This document shows, in pieces, positions 44,236 to 54,914 of a stretch of DNA of 64,000 nucleotides. Position 1 is the stretch's first letter. Each line of letters starts with the position of its first letter. The notes under the pieces were generated by a model, which saw only the letters and a list, made by a program, of their open reading frames with translations, had not been told where the DNA came from and did no database searches. The DNA comes from Kiritimatiellia bacterium (GTDB taxonomy: Bacteria > Verrucomicrobiota > Kiritimatiellia > CAIVKH01), in contig JAOSKE010000001.1 of NCBI GenBank assembly GCA_027493775.1, forward strand, positions 991,651 to 1,055,650, in the 5' to 3' direction. The translations under genes were made by a program, and so were the position numbers.

Positions 44236-45837
44236 TTATCCCGCGCGCTGCGAGGCTACGCTGCTGAACAATTCCTCGTTCGTCTGCGCCTCTGCAATGG
44301 AGAATTCCTCCACATGCATGTTCGAGTTTCCGACGAAGGTCATGTGGCCGTGATAGCGCTCCTCCATCTTCACGAGGATTTCCTCGTCCTCGTTCCGCAA
44401 ACGATCCAAGATGGACGGATTGATGGTGACCTTGATGTTGAGCGGATTTGAGGCCGACGCCTTTTTGCGGCGCATCACTTCCGCGATCCTGCGCTGAATT
44501 TCCACGCTCATCGTCAGCGCCGACTTCACCTTGCCCCTGCCCTCGCAATACGGACAGTTCATATAGGTTGCGGCGCGGACACTTTCCTCCTGACGCTGGC
44601 GGGTCATCTCCAGCAGGCCGAGCTGCGAAATCGGCAGCACATTTGTGCGGGCCTTGTCGCGGCGCAGCGCGTCTTTCAACGTGCGATACACCTGATTTTG
44701 CTGTTTGCGCGACTTCATATCAATGAAGTCAATGACAACCAGTCCGCCGACGTTGCGCAGACGCAACTGACGAGCGACCTCCTCCGCAGACTCCTGGTTC
44801 ACTTCAAAAATGGAATCTTCCTGATTCCTCGCACCCTTATGGCGGCCCGTATTCACGTCAATGGCCACAAGCGCTTCCGTCTCATCCACGATCAAATAGC
44901 CGCCACTCTTGAGCCAGACTTTGCGGCTAAACGCGTTTTCCAACTGACGTTCGACATCGAAATGCTCGAAGATCGGCGCGTCGCCTTCGTACAGCTGTAT
45001 CCGTGTGCGGGTACGGCGGGCATATTTGCTCACCACGCCTTTGATGTGATCGTATTCCTCGCGAGAATCCACGACGATGCGGTCAATATCCTCCGTCAAC
45101 GAATCGCGGACGGTGCGCTCAATCAGCCCCGGCTCCTGATAGAGTCGGCAGGGCGCGGGCACGTTGTTGATACCGTGCTCGATATCCTTCCAAATTTCGG
45201 CCAGAGCGCGAACGTCACGCGCAAAAGAAACGGGGCGCGCGCCCTCGCCAGCGGTGCGAACGATCAAGCCGTTCCCACCGGGTGAAGGCAAGCGCGCGAG
45301 CGCCTTCTTGAGTCGCTCACGTTCCTGCGCATTTTCAATTTTTCGCGAGACGCCTTTCAGTGTTGTGCCCGGCATCATCACAAGATAGCGACCGGGAACG
45401 CTCAAGTTTGCCGTGACACGCGGCCCTTTTGTGCCGATTGCGCCCTTTGTCACCTGTACGACGATTTCCGAGCCGACAGGAAACTGTTTTGCAATTTCGC
45501 CGGGCGCAAATTTTTTGCGCCGTGCCGGGCGACGCGTCTCAATTCCCTCCTCCGCTTCGAGACGCGCAGCATCCTCTGGAATCATGTCCCAATAGTGAAT
45601 GAACGCATTTTTCTTCATTCCAATATCCACAAACGCGGCCTGTAAACCGTCTTCGTGGTTTTGGATGCGGCCCTTGAAGATACTGCCGACAATGCGGTCA
45701 TCGCTCGTGCGCTCGATGACAAAATCTTCAAGCTTGCCCTCTTCCATCGTCGCAACGCGGGTCTCTAGGCTCTCGGCGTTAATGACGATTTCTTTTTTTA
45801 TTTTTCTACGGCAGAAGATTTTTAGGAATCCCCACAT
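44236..45837 (-). CDS. rng: Ribonuclease G/E family endoribonuclease
   Basis: 533 residues; AAGGAG precedes the ATG at 45837. It has an S1 domain interrupted by an insert (GSIFKGRIQNHEDGLQAAFVDIG and later FPVGSEIVVQVTKG), an RNase H-like section, and the DNase I-like catalytic part with metal-binding Asp in VAIDVNTG and VVIDFIDM. CPYCEGRG is the zinc-link cysteine pair. It lacks the long disordered C-terminus of RNase E, so RNase G is the closer name. It trims 16S rRNA and decays mRNA. It starts 12 bases after rodA. Confidence 0.92.
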   Translation of the reverse strand: MWGFLKIFCRRKIKKEIVINAESLETRVATMEEGKLEDFVIERTSDDRIVGSIFKGRIQNHEDGLQAAFVDIGMKKNAFIHYWDMIPEDAARLEAEEGIETRRPARRKKFAPGEIAKQFPVGSEIVVQVTKGAIGTKGPRVTANLSVPGRYLVMMPGTTLKGVSRKIENAQERERLKKALARLPSPGGNGLIVRTAGEGARPVSFARDVRALAEIWKDIEHGINNVPAPCRLYQEPGLIERTVRDSLTEDIDRIVVDSREEYDHIKGVVSKYARRTRTRIQLYEGDAPIFEHFDVERQLENAFSRKVWLKSGGYLIVDETEALVAIDVNTGRHKGARNQEDSIFEVNQESAEEVARQLRLRNVGGLVVIDFIDMKSRKQQNQVYRTLKDALRRDKARTNVLPISQLGLLEMTRQRQEESVRAATYMNCPYCEGRGKVKSALTMSVEIQRRIAEVMRRKKASASNPLNIKVTINPSILDRLRNEDEEILVKMEERYHGHMTFVGNSNMHVEEFSIAEAQTNEELFSSVASQRAG

Positions 45838-45849
45838 ACTCTGCTCCTT

Positions 45850-46962
45850 TCAGCGCCGAATTCGGCGCACATATACACTTTGCACCATGCCCAGGCCGGC
45901 CATCGTGCAAACCATGAATGATCCCCCGTAACTGACAAGCGGCAGCGGCAGTCCAGTAATGGGCATCAGCCCCACCGTCATCGCCATGTTCACAAACATG
46001 TGCGAGAACAGCAGTGTGACGACGCCCACTGCCAACAACCGTCCCAACTTATCGCGAGATGCGAGGCTCGCCCGGAGCCCGCACGTCACGAGGGCAACAA
46101 ACAACATCAGCAGCGAGACGCTGCCGACAAACCCTTTCTCCTCCGCAATCACGGAGAAGATAAAATCGGTAGGGGCCACCGTTCGTGGCAGGAAGCCCAG
46201 AATGTTTTGCGTCCCCATCATATAGCCCTTGCCCGCGAGCCCACCCGACCCGACGGCAATGCTGGATTGAATACTGTTCCAACCCGCGCCAAGTGGATCG
46301 CGACCGGGGTCAAAAAAACACTAGCAGTCGCTCCCGTTGATACCCATCGAGGATGAACCAACCGGGAACGAGCGCAAGGAGACCCAAACCAACTAACAAC
46401 AGTAGGTAACGAAATGGCACGCCTGCCGCGTACAGCATCGTCGCGACGAGTGGCAGGAGTGTCACCGCCGTTCCTAAGTCCGGTTGATCAAGAATCAGTG
46501 CAAACGGAACGGCTGTGATCCCCAACGCGACGAACAAGGTTTTCGGGTGGCTCAAATCGCGGGATGGTTCACTCAGATAGCGGGCGAGCACGAGAATTAG
46601 CGCCAGTTTTGTGAATTCAGATGGTTGAATTTGAAGACCAAACAACGAAAGCCAGCGCGCGGAGCCATAGATTTTTTATCCAACGTCAGCACCACAACCA
46701 GCAGTGCGAGGCAGACGAGATAAAAGATAAATGAGCTGCGGCCGATCTTGTGATAGTCCATCACCACCGCGCCGAAGAAAATAACGAAACCCAGCAGCGC
46801 CCACAAAATCTGGCGCTGTGTCAGCGCGGTCATTTGCAAGTCGTCCTGACGCGAAGACGCGCTGAAGATAAAGAGCACACCAATAACGACAAGCGTGATG
46901 ATGCTGCTGACGAACAGCCAGTCCATTCGCTTCCAGAAAAACATGAACCGTTGCCACTGCAT
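45850..46962 (-). CDS. rodA: Rod-shape determining protein RodA (two frameshifts)
   Basis: About 370 residues with some ten membrane helices; SEDS-family glycan polymerase that works with PBP2 in lateral wall synthesis. Recognisable parts are LFGLQIQPSEFTKLALILVLARYL, ILDQPDLGTAVTLLPL, the loop DPLGAGWNSIQSSIAVGSGGLAGKG (restored) and GLPLPLVSYGGSFM. Breaks: a missing base in the six-T run near 46673-46678 and an extra base in the seven-A run near 46313-46319. Its ATG overlaps the mrdA stop (TGATG). Confidence 0.92.
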
Positions 46963-48782
46963 CAGCCGTGGCCCTCCGACTCTGGTGGCGTCAGCAATCC
47001 CTTCAACAACTCGCGCACACGCGGCGCGGCTGTTTCGCCACCAGAAATTCCCTCATCCACCAAGAGTGCAACGGCGTAGCGAGGCGCCTCAAAGGGAGCA
47101 AAGGCGATCATCCACGCGTGGCGTTTGCGTTCCTCCTTGCGGCCGAACTCGGCGGTTCCCGTCTTTCCGGCGATTGTAATACCGGGGAGCGCCACGCGAC
47201 GCGCGGTGCCGCGGTCACCGTTCACGACATCGCGCATTCCCTGGCGAACCACTGCGATATTCGCAGGATCCCAATTCATCTCGCGTTCGATCTCCGGCGA
47301 CTGCAAGACAAACGCGCCGTCGCCAAAATCGCGAACGCCACGCACTAGGCGCGGGCGGTAGAAGTGGCCACCATTCGCGAGAACACTCGTCACCAACGCC
47401 ATTTGAAGCGGCGTCGTGACCAACGCCCCCTGCCCGATCGAGATATTGACCGTATCACCATCGCGCCAAGCGTCATTCATCATCCGACGTTTCCATTCAT
47501 CGTCCGGCACCAGCCCGCTTGCTTCGTATTCCAGCTCCACGCCGGTCTTCGATCCCAAGCCCATGCGTCGCGCCATTTCCTGCACGCGATCCGCGCCCGC
47601 ATTAAGAGCGGCGTGAAAGAAATACACATTGCACGATTGTTCCAACGCACGCTGCAATGCGACGGGGCCATGGCCGGGATGGAACCAACAGCGGAAGGTG
47701 GCTTTGCCCAACTGAAAATAACCGGGACAATTGAACGTATCCGTTCGCTTTACGCGACCACTCTCCAGCGCCGCTAGAGCGGTAACAGGTTTAAATGTAC
47801 TGCCGGGAGCATAGCCGCCCGCAACAGCACGATTCAGCATTGGCGTACGCGGGTCTTCATTCAGTTCCTTCCACCGAGCCGCCGAAATGCCGGGGATAAA
47901 ATCATTAGGGTCAAAACCGGGATTACTCGCCAATGCGAGAATATCGCCATTGCGCGGGTCAATAATCGCGACTGCACCCGCTTCGTCAGCCAATGCCGCC
48001 TCAGCCAACTCCTGTGCGCGCATGTCGAGTGTGAGCATCACATCATGACCGGGTTTCGGTTCGCGTTGTTTGAAATCGTACCGGCGATAACCCGTGACAT
48101 CCACGCGTAGTAGGCGTCCACCCGCTTCGCCGCGCAGATCATTATCCAGCGAACGCTCCAAGCCACTGCGCCCGGTGACTTCGGGGAGATAAAAATGGTA
48201 CGGTTCGGTCTTATCCTGTTCTATTTCTGCACGCCCCACATAGCCGATGGTCTGTCCCGCAAGCTGACGGAACGGATAGACCCGCATACTCTCGGCCTGA
48301 ATATCCACACCCGGTGTACGAGAAGCCTGCTCAGAAAAACGCGCGATGGCTTGGTCGTCCAAGTTGCGCCATGCCACCAACGGCAATGGCAGACGGCGAC
48401 GAATATGATTTCGAATATCGTCGCGCGTAAGGATGGACGGCATGCCGATGACCGTTTCCAGTTCTGCAATCAATGCTTCAACGCGATCAATTGTGCGATC
48501 CCACGGTCCTGGTTGACGCAGTTCTTCGAGATAAATGGAAACCGTGTAGCTTGGGCGATTATCCGCGAGGATGCGTCCTTCGCGATCAAACAGCCGACCG
48601 CGTACACCGGGGATGCGCACGCGTCGCATACTTTGCCGGTTCTGATCTTCTTCGAAGCGCGGGCCGCGTGTCACTTGAATGCGCCACAACCAGCCGCCGA
48701 GAAAAACGGACATCAGCAGCATCACTACCAAAACGAGCCGAATGCGCAACGCCTCGTCACCCCATGGAACTCGCCGCGCCAT
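46962..48782 (-). CDS. mrdA: Penicillin-binding protein 2
   Basis: 606 residues from the ATG at 48782, which overlaps the mreD stop. One N-terminal membrane helix (about 14-34), a dimerisation/pedestal domain beginning RIPGVRGRLFDREGRILADN, and a transpeptidase domain with nucleophile Ser in YAPGSTFKP, SCN in EQSCNVYFF, and KTGT in IAGKTGTAEF. It cross-links peptidoglycan in the elongasome with RodA and MreBCD, all encoded adjacently. Longer upstream codons in frame are within mreD and are not used. Confidence 0.94.
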   Translation of the reverse strand: MARRVPWGDEALRIRLVLVVMLLMSVFLGGWLWRIQVTRGPRFEEDQNRQSMRRVRIPGVRGRLFDREGRILADNRPSYTVSIYLEELRQPGPWDRTIDRVEALIAELETVIGMPSILTRDDIRNHIRRRLPLPLVAWRNLDDQAIARFSEQASRTPGVDIQAESMRVYPFRQLAGQTIGYVGRAEIEQDKTEPYHFYLPEVTGRSGLERSLDNDLRGEAGGRLLRVDVTGYRRYDFKQREPKPGHDVMLTLDMRAQELAEAALADEAGAVAIIDPRNGDILALASNPGFDPNDFIPGISAARWKELNEDPRTPMLNRAVAGGYAPGSTFKPVTALAALESGRVKRTDTFNCPGYFQLGKATFRCWFHPGHGPVALQRALEQSCNVYFFHAALNAGADRVQEMARRMGLGSKTGVELEYEASGLVPDDEWKRRMMNDAWRDGDTVNISIGQGALVTTPLQMALVTSVLANGGHFYRPRLVRGVRDFGDGAFVLQSPEIEREMNWDPANIAVVRQGMRDVVNGDRGTARRVALPGITIAGKTGTAEFGRKEERKRHAWMIAFAPFEAPRYAVALLVDEGISGGETAAPRVRELLKGLLTPPESEGHG

Positions 48783-49285
48783 CAGTCCTCCACGGCCTCT
48801 GAATGGCCGAGAGCGTTTTCGAGACGCTCCATCAGGGTAAAGACAATCGGCGAAACGATCCCGCCAAGGGCGAATGCGCCGACCAAGCGGAGCGCGGCAT
48901 AAACGAACGGCGGCTGAATCAAACCATCCTTGATCAACATTAACATCGCAAACAGTGTGACCGCAACGTTCACCAACGCGCCGAATACAACGTGCGTGGT
49001 CCACTGGTTCACGACTACATCCTCGCGATAATTCTCGATGATTAGTCCGGCGACGGCATACCCAAAGCTCGACGTGCCCAGCGGCATCTGCCCCAGTGAA
49101 TCTTCAATCAGTCCCGCGAGCAGAGCCGCCTCTAACACGAGATAGCGAGGACGGGTCAATGCATAGTAGAGCACCAGTCCGCACATCAGCGGCGCGGGGG
49201 CCCAACCCGACCATGCCGTTGTCGGCAACATCGCCTGGACGACTGCTGCGATGAACAGGGCGAAAATGAGCGCAATTTGCTTCAC
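48782..49285 (-). CDS. mreD: Rod-shape determining protein MreD
   Basis: 167 residues with five or six hydrophobic helices and few conserved residues, as usual for MreD. The GTG start overlaps the mreC stop (GTGA) and its own stop overlaps the mrdA start (TGATG). Assignment rests on membrane profile, length and position between mreC and mrdA. Confidence 0.85.
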   Translation of the reverse strand: MKQIALIFALFIAAVVQAMLPTTAWSGWAPAPLMCGLVLYYALTRPRYLVLEAALLAGLIEDSLGQMPLGTSSFGYAVAGLIIENYREDVVVNQWTTHVVFGALVNVAVTLFAMLMLIKDGLIQPPFVYAALRLVGAFALGGIVSPIVFTLMERLENALGHSEAVED

Positions 49286-50136
49286 TCTTTCGCCGCCTCC
49301 CCCAACGTTTGCACGTACGGCGCGTTGGCGGAAACTCCACGCACGGCAAAGACGTATTGGAGCGTACCGAGATCAGCTTTCGAAATAATGTCCGCGTACT
49401 GATAAAGGCCTGAGCGGTCTGTTGTGATTCGATCCACATAACCAATCAAAAGACCGCGTGGAAAGATGCCGCCGAGCCCTGACGTGATCACTTCATCCCC
49501 CGGACGCACCGGGATATTTTTATTGATGAACTCCATTCGGCAAATCACAGAGCCGTCCCACTGCGGGCCGCGTCCGGAGACGATGCCATACGCGCCACTG
49601 CGCAACATTTGCGCGGCGACGTTACACGTGGGATCGGAGAGCAAAAGCACATCTGCGGTCTTCTGTGAAACCGATGCGACGCGCCCGACAAGGCCTTCGA
49701 CGGAAATCACCGCTTGGTCCGCTTCAACACCATCATCTGATCCTTTATTGAGGCGCAAGGTCTGCCACCACCCGTCGCGACTACGCGCGATGACTTCGGC
49801 GGGGATCAAGTCGCGAGATGCGCGGCTGCTGAATCCGAGCACACCACGAAGCCGCTCATTCTCACGTTCGAGTGATTTTAAATCGCGTACTTCGCTCTGC
49901 AGTCGGGCAAGTTCGGTGGACATACGCTGATTCTCGACAGCCATTCCACCGAGACCACGCACGGTCGCCCATCCTTCCCGCAGGCGGGACGAGCCGTTGG
50001 CTACGGATTCTTGGAGGGGCGCAATCGCTGTGCGCACGGCGTTTTTGATGCCGAGACTTTTCGCCGCAGGCAGGTTCAGAAGAACAAGCAGAAGAAAGAC
50101 CAGCGCGACCCAAATCGTCAGACGGCGCTCTCTCAC
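49282..50136 (-). CDS. mreC: Rod-shape determining protein MreC
   Basis: 284 residues from a GTG with AGAGG upstream. An N-terminal membrane helix (8-24) is followed by a coiled coil (about 60-100: MSTELARLQSEVRDLKSLERENERLRGVLGF) and two beta-barrel-like subdomains, including VISVEGLVGRVASVSQKTADVLLLSDPTCNVAAQ and RPGDEVITSGLGGIFPRGLLIGYV, typical MreC blocks. It scaffolds PBP2 in the periplasm. Confidence 0.93.
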   Translation of the reverse strand: MRERRLTIWVALVFLLLVLLNLPAAKSLGIKNAVRTAIAPLQESVANGSSRLREGWATVRGLGGMAVENQRMSTELARLQSEVRDLKSLERENERLRGVLGFSSRASRDLIPAEVIARSRDGWWQTLRLNKGSDDGVEADQAVISVEGLVGRVASVSQKTADVLLLSDPTCNVAAQMLRSGAYGIVSGRGPQWDGSVICRMEFINKNIPVRPGDEVITSGLGGIFPRGLLIGYVDRITTDRSGLYQYADIISKADLGTLQYVFAVRGVSANAPYVQTLGEAAKE

Positions 50137-50244
50137 GAGGACCTCTGCAAACGGCTATATGTAAAACTCGCCCACATAGCGGAACCTTTCGGTATCCCAG
50201 GGCAAAGAGATGATTTTCAGGCGCGGCGGCACAAGGCCACCAGA

Positions 50245-51279
50245 TCAGTACACGCGATCAGACCGCGAAACTTTGCGTAGGAAATTGAGCTCGCTCAACA
50301 CGATTCCCGTGCCTTCCGCCACTGCGCTCAGCGCATCTGTAGCGACGTGCACCGGCAATCCGGTTTGCTCTGCTATCAGTTTATCCAGTCCCCGCAACTG
50401 CGAACCACCGCCCGCGAGAACCATACCCCGATCCACCAAGTCCGCCGAAAGCTCCGGCGGGCAACGCTCCAACGTAATACGCACTGCTTCGACGATGGAA
50501 GAAATAGGTTCCTGCAGCGCCTCACGGACCTCCTCGGAAGTCAACGTGAGCGTCTTCGGCAACCCGGCGACCAAATCCCGGCCCTTCACCTCCATGGACA
50601 TTTCTTCTTCCAAGGGATAGGCCGAACCGATCGTGATTTTTACTTCCTCCGCCGTCCGCTCGCCAATTTGCAGGTTATACACCCGCTTCAGATACTGAAC
50701 GATTGCCTCGTCCATCTCATCGCCACCGACCCGCACGCTGCGACTGAACACGATCCCGGCAAGGGAGATCAACGCCACCTCTGTGGTGCCGCCTCCGATG
50801 TCAATGATCATGTTGCCGGCGGGGTCCTGCACGGGCAGGCCCACACCGATCGCCGCGGCCATCGGCTCTTCAATCAGGAAAACTTCACGCGCACCGGCAT
50901 GGACTGCCGAGTCCTTGACGGCGCGCTTTTCTACCTCCGTAATGCCGCTGGGCACGGCCACGATGACACGGGGCCTGACCAGTTTTCGGCGATTGTGTAT
51001 TTTACGGATAAAATAACGCAGCATGGCCTCTGTAATTTCAAAGTCGGCGATCACGCCGGCCTTTAGAGGACGTATGGCCACGATACTCCCGGGCGTACGG
51101 CCCAGCATCCGTTTTGCTTCTTCACCAACGGCCAAAACCCGGCTGGTGCCCGCTTGAATGGCGACCACGGAAGGTTCACGTAGCACAACGCCACGATCCT
51201 TCACATAGACCAGAGTGTTGGCCGTGCCTAAATCTATACCAATATCGTTGGAAAAAAATCCGAGAAGACTGTTCAGCAT
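50245..51279 (-). CDS. mreB: Rod-shape determining protein MreB
   Basis: 344 residues from ATG 51279 (a GTG six bases earlier is also possible). The actin-like fold shows phosphate 1 motif [15 protein letters not shown], the connect/phosphate 2 region [17 protein letters not shown], and the adenosine motif [14 protein letters not shown]. The short N-terminal MLNSLLGFF could be the membrane-binding helix. It forms the cytoplasmic filaments that organise lateral wall growth. It is followed after 108 bases by mreC. Confidence 0.96.
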   Translation of the reverse strand: MLNSLLGFFSNDIGIDLGTANTLVYVKDRGVVLREPSVVAIQAGTSRVLAVGEEAKRMLGRTPGSIVAIRPLKAGVIADFEITEAMLRYFIRKIHNRRKLVRPRVIVAVPSGITEVEKRAVKDSAVHAGAREVFLIEEPMAAAIGVGLPVQDPAGNMIIDIGGGTTEVALISLAGIVFSRSVRVGGDEMDEAIVQYLKRVYNLQIGERTAEEVKITIGSAYPLEEEMSMEVKGRDLVAGLPKTLTLTSEEVREALQEPISSIVEAVRITLERCPPELSADLVDRGMVLAGGGSQLRGLDKLIAEQTGLPVHVATDALSAVAEGTGIVLSELNFLRKVSRSDRVY

Positions 51280-51392
51280 GTTCACGTCTCGTTTTAACGA
51301 GAATTTATTTCAATGGGCGACTTTGCGGCAGCACACTTGCAAAGGTCAAGAACGGAAAGAAGATTTCTTTCGCCAACCCGTTGCCTATGCGC

Positions 51393-52460
51393 CTATTCCA
51401 CTAATCGCCGCGCCTGCTCATCCAATGATTCTGTGGCCGTACTCGGACGATACCCCATTCGTCGAAGCATCTGCCGGACGAGGGCCAAGCGCCTTTCTTC
51501 CAATTCAAGCCCCGCAAGGCCGTCTGTAGCCAGATATCCAGCCGCCATTTGATCATGACCACCGGCAACACCCTGCCGCCCGACAGCCGCGCGCAAAATA
51601 CGGCTGCAATGGGCGCCACGGCGACGACTGCGCATTGAGATAAACAACCGACCTGGAAGCTCCGCGATACAAAACGACCAACGCACTCCGTCCATCCGCA
51701 ACAACAAGTCGGCCACCTCCGCCGCAATTTCCGGCTGAGCAACGTCGGTTAGATGCGTCCAGACCACATCGTGCCAGACCCGCGCACGGGCCAACGCCTC
51801 TTGCAAGTGAACGTAGTACTCGCGGGAAAGCGGAGCGTGCCGGATACGACCGATCACCCGTAAGTCAGCCAGCGGCACCAAATCCAAATAAGCGCCAACA
51901 TCCACGCGCGAGACTTCGCGTGAAAGATCCTGTGTTTCCGACGCAATCGCGTACGCCATGACAGAGGCTAGCCAGCGCGGGATATCCACTCCGGCCGCGC
52001 GCAGATATTCGTGGGCAATCGTCGTTGTCGCGCCACTTTCATGACGAATATCGGCATACAGCCCATCAATCGCCGACGGTGTGCGGTACTCGTGATGGTC
52101 AATGACTGCGCAAACTTTTGCGCTGGGCGGAAGCGTGACATTGCGCGACCACGGCGCGGTATCCACCAAAATACAATCGTGCGTCGCGTCGCGTCGCAAG
52201 CGCAACTCCGCCATGCGATGCCAGCGGCATCGTAAACTTCTAAGCAGCTCTTTATTCTCCGCGCGCGAGACTTCGCCACTGAACGCGATCTGACTTTGAA
52301 TTCCGAAATGCTTGTCGAGGAGCAAATGGAAGGCCGCCGCCGCTGCCAGGGCGTCCGGATCGGGGAAGTCGTGCGGGACAATAAGAACCCTGCGCCCAGG
52401 CGCCAACGCCGTGCGCAACTGCTCCAGCCGAGAAGGCGGAAGTTGGTTCGCTTCATCCAT
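51393..52460 (-). CDS. DHH-family phosphoesterase (NrnA-like)
   Basis: 355 residues. The DHH domain has VPHDFPDPDALAAA, a metal-binding Asp in CILVDTAPWS, and VIDHHEY; the C-terminal DHHA1 part has GGHDQMAAG. This set is typical of bacterial NrnA-like enzymes that hydrolyse very short RNA oligonucleotides or pAp; exact substrate cannot be told. The first motif has His-Asp-Phe-Pro-Asp-Pro-Asp, a normal variant of DHxxxDxD. It lies upstream of mreB on the same strand, 108 bases away. Confidence 0.85.
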   Translation of the reverse strand: MDEANQLPPSRLEQLRTALAPGRRVLIVPHDFPDPDALAAAAAFHLLLDKHFGIQSQIAFSGEVSRAENKELLRSLRCRWHRMAELRLRRDATHDCILVDTAPWSRNVTLPPSAKVCAVIDHHEYRTPSAIDGLYADIRHESGATTTIAHEYLRAAGVDIPRWLASVMAYAIASETQDLSREVSRVDVGAYLDLVPLADLRVIGRIRHAPLSREYYVHLQEALARARVWHDVVWTHLTDVAQPEIAAEVADLLLRMDGVRWSFCIAELPGRLFISMRSRRRGAHCSRILRAAVGRQGVAGGHDQMAAGYLATDGLAGLELEERRLALVRQMLRRMGYRPSTATESLDEQARRLVE

Positions 52461-52544
52461 CGGTTAAAATGCGCTCAAGCGGGTGTAATAACTATTAAAA
52501 TGACGGACACCCGACATCACGGGAAAGAATACGCCGAAACGCGC

Positions 52545-53783
52545 TCAGGCAATAGCCTTAAAGCACAGCGTCGCGTTGTGTCCGCCGAAGCCGAAGGAGT
52601 TTTTTAACGCCGCCGTAATCTTCATTGGGCGCGCCTGATCCGGGATAAAATCGAGATCGCAGCCTTCATCCGGGTCTTCAAAGTTAATCGTCGGGTGGAC
52701 GACACCTTGTTCGATCATCTTCGCGACGGCAACGGACTCCAAGCCCCCGGCTGCGCCGAGGGCGTGGCCGATCATAGATTTGGTCGCGCTCATCGAGAGT
52801 TTGTGCGCGTGTTCGCCGAACGCAGTTTTGATTGCCTGTATTTCGCACAAGTCACCCAACTGCGTGCTCGTTGCGTGCGGATTCACGTAGTTGATATCCT
52901 CCGGATTCAACTCGGCATCGGCCATCGCGTTTTTCATCGCGCGGGCCGCGCCTTCCCCGTTCTCGTGCGGGGCCGTAATGTGGTAGGCGTCACAGGTACG
53001 CCCATATCCCGCCAGCTCGCAATAAATCCGCGCACCGCGCTCCTTTGCGCGTTCATATTCTTCGAGCACCAACACGCCCGCGCCTTCTGCAATGACAAAG
53101 CCATCGCGGCCACGATCAAATGGACGCGATGCCCGGGTCGGCTCATCGTTCCGCGTGCTCAGTGCGCGCATTGCGCAAAAACCGCCGATGCCGAGAATGC
53201 AAATGGAACCTTCCGCGCCTCCCGCGAGCATCACATCCGCCTCCCCTTCGCGGATGGAGCGCATGGCCTCACCCAGACAGTGAGTGGCCGTTGCGCACGC
53301 CGAGGTGATGCAGAAGTTCGGACCTCTCAGTCCGTACTCGATCGCGATGTGGCCGGGCAAGATGTTCGTGATCATTTGCGGGATCATGAACGGGGAGAAC
53401 CGCGACGGTCCCTTGGCCAGATACGTTTCCATCTGCGTCTGCATAACCTGCAGGCCGCCGATACCCGTGCCCACCATTACGCCGCACTTGGTTGTATCCT
53501 CTTTCGAGAAATCCAACCCCGAGTCCTCCACTGCCATCTTGCTCGCGGCAAGACCGTAGTGGCAGAACGGATCCATCCGGCGCTGCTCTTTTTTGGGGAT
53601 GTAGCGATCAATATCGAAATCAACCACTTCCCCCGCGATCTGCGAATTGTACGCGCTGACATCAAAGGTCTGAATTTTGCGCACGCCGGATTGACCAGCG
53701 ATCAACCGCTCATAAAAGTGGTTGTGATCGCAGCCCAGCGGCGAAACAACTCCAAGACCAGTTACAACAACGCGACGACTCAT
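52545..53783 (-). CDS. fabF: Beta-ketoacyl-ACP synthase II
   Basis: 412 residues, full length. The catalytic triad is visible: Cys in ITSACATATHCLG, His in VNPHATSTQLGD and His in KSMIGHALGAAG; the Lys lies in the KSM motif. FabF extends the growing acyl-ACP by two carbons. It follows acpP after 72 bases, completing fabH-fabD-fabG-acpP-fabF in the classical order. Confidence 0.96.
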   Translation of the reverse strand: MSRRVVVTGLGVVSPLGCDHNHFYERLIAGQSGVRKIQTFDVSAYNSQIAGEVVDFDIDRYIPKKEQRRMDPFCHYGLAASKMAVEDSGLDFSKEDTTKCGVMVGTGIGGLQVMQTQMETYLAKGPSRFSPFMIPQMITNILPGHIAIEYGLRGPNFCITSACATATHCLGEAMRSIREGEADVMLAGGAEGSICILGIGGFCAMRALSTRNDEPTRASRPFDRGRDGFVIAEGAGVLVLEEYERAKERGARIYCELAGYGRTCDAYHITAPHENGEGAARAMKNAMADAELNPEDINYVNPHATSTQLGDLCEIQAIKTAFGEHAHKLSMSATKSMIGHALGAAGGLESVAVAKMIEQGVVHPTINFEDPDEGCDLDFIPDQARPMKITAALKNSFGFGGHNATLCFKAIA

Positions 53784-53855
53784 AATTAATCCTCTACAGA
53801 AAATGCCGCGTATATTCGCGGCGCAATCGGCAGGCCCGGAAATGGGCCTGTCGAA

Positions 53856-54098
53856 TTACTTGTCGCCGAGACCCTTTTCCTTGAGGTAGCTGACGACTGC
53901 ACCAACCGTGGTGAGCTTCTCAGCATCTTCGTCCGGAATCTCTGCGCCGAATTCCTCTTCAAACGCCATGACCAACTCGACCGTGTCGAGGGAGTCCGCG
54001 CCGAGGTCTTCAATGAACGAAGCTTCCGTCGTGACCTGTTCGGCATTGACGCCCAACTGTTCGACGATGATTTCTTTTACTTTTTCTTCCAGTGCCAT
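53856..54098 (-). CDS. acpP: Acyl carrier protein
   Basis: 80 residues from the ATG at 54098 (AGGAG upstream). [20 protein letters not shown] contains the Ser that receives 4'-phosphopantetheine; the protein is strongly acidic and helical. It carries acyl chains through the Fab enzymes encoded on both sides. Confidence 0.97.
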   Translation of the reverse strand: MALEEKVKEIIVEQLGVNAEQVTTEASFIEDLGADSLDTVELVMAFEEEFGAEIPDEDAEKLTTVGAVVSYLKEKGLGDK

Positions 54099-54118
54099 GT
54101 TCTGTCTCCTTAGTCTAT

Positions 54119-54862
54119 TTACATTACCATTCCGCCACAAACCCTGATCACCTGGCCGGTGATATACGCGGCATCCGCGCCCGCCAGAAAAGCAACTGCG
54201 GCAGCGACATCTTCCGGGCTACCGTAACGCCCCAAGGGAATCGCCTCCAGCATCTTTTTTTGGAGTTCCCCGTCAAGCTTATCGGTCATCCGCGTTGTGA
54301 TAAATCCGGGAGCCACCGCATTGGCACGTACATTACGCGAAGCCAACTCTTTGGCCACACTCTTTGTGAAGGCGATGATTCCGGCCTTCGATGCCGAATA
54401 GTTCGCCTGCCCGGGATTGCCGATCTGGCCGATAATTGAAGCCACGTTCACAATCGCGCCGCTACGCTGTTTCATCATCGTCCGCGCCGCGGCTTTCGTG
54501 AAGAGGAACGTGCTGCGCAGGTTCACCGTCATCACTTCATCCCAATCCGCAGCCGACATTCGAATCAACAGACCATCCTTGGTCACACCCGCGTTATTCA
54601 CGAGAACATCGAGACGCCCCCAATCCTTCTCGACTCGCCCCACTGCGGCCTGAATTGCTTCAGGGTCTTTCGAATCCACCGCGTGCAGTGTCGCGCGACG
54701 GCCCAACTGCGTAATCGCATCAATCGTTTGCTGCAATCGCTCCACGCTCTGCCCGAAACACGCAACATCTGCGCCATCGGTCGCCAAACGAATCGCCACC
54801 GCGCGGCCAATTCCGCCGCTGGCGCCCGTCACAACTGCAACTTTTCCGTTCAAATCCGCCAT
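54119..54862 (-). CDS. fabG: 3-oxoacyl-ACP reductase
   Basis: 247 residues. SDR fold with [12 protein letters not shown] (cofactor loop), NNAG, catalytic Ser in [15 protein letters not shown] (Tyr and Lys), and the C-terminal [16 protein letters not shown]. It reduces 3-oxoacyl-ACP with NADPH. Located 20 bases before acpP. Confidence 0.96.
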   Translation of the reverse strand: MADLNGKVAVVTGASGGIGRAVAIRLATDGADVACFGQSVERLQQTIDAITQLGRRATLHAVDSKDPEAIQAAVGRVEKDWGRLDVLVNNAGVTKDGLLIRMSAADWDEVMTVNLRSTFLFTKAAARTMMKQRSGAIVNVASIIGQIGNPGQANYSASKAGIIAFTKSVAKELASRNVRANAVAPGFITTRMTDKLDGELQKKMLEAIPLGRYGSPEDVAAAVAFLAGADAAYITGQVIRVCGGMVM

Positions 54863-54914
54863 GACTTTTTTGTTGTATCCTTGAGAAGCAAGCCCGCGTA
54901 ACCGGCAGACTTCC

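Noticed and set aside
52695..53789. 364-codon plus-strand frame opposite fabF
   Set aside because: Antisense shadow; fabF is complete with all catalytic residues.
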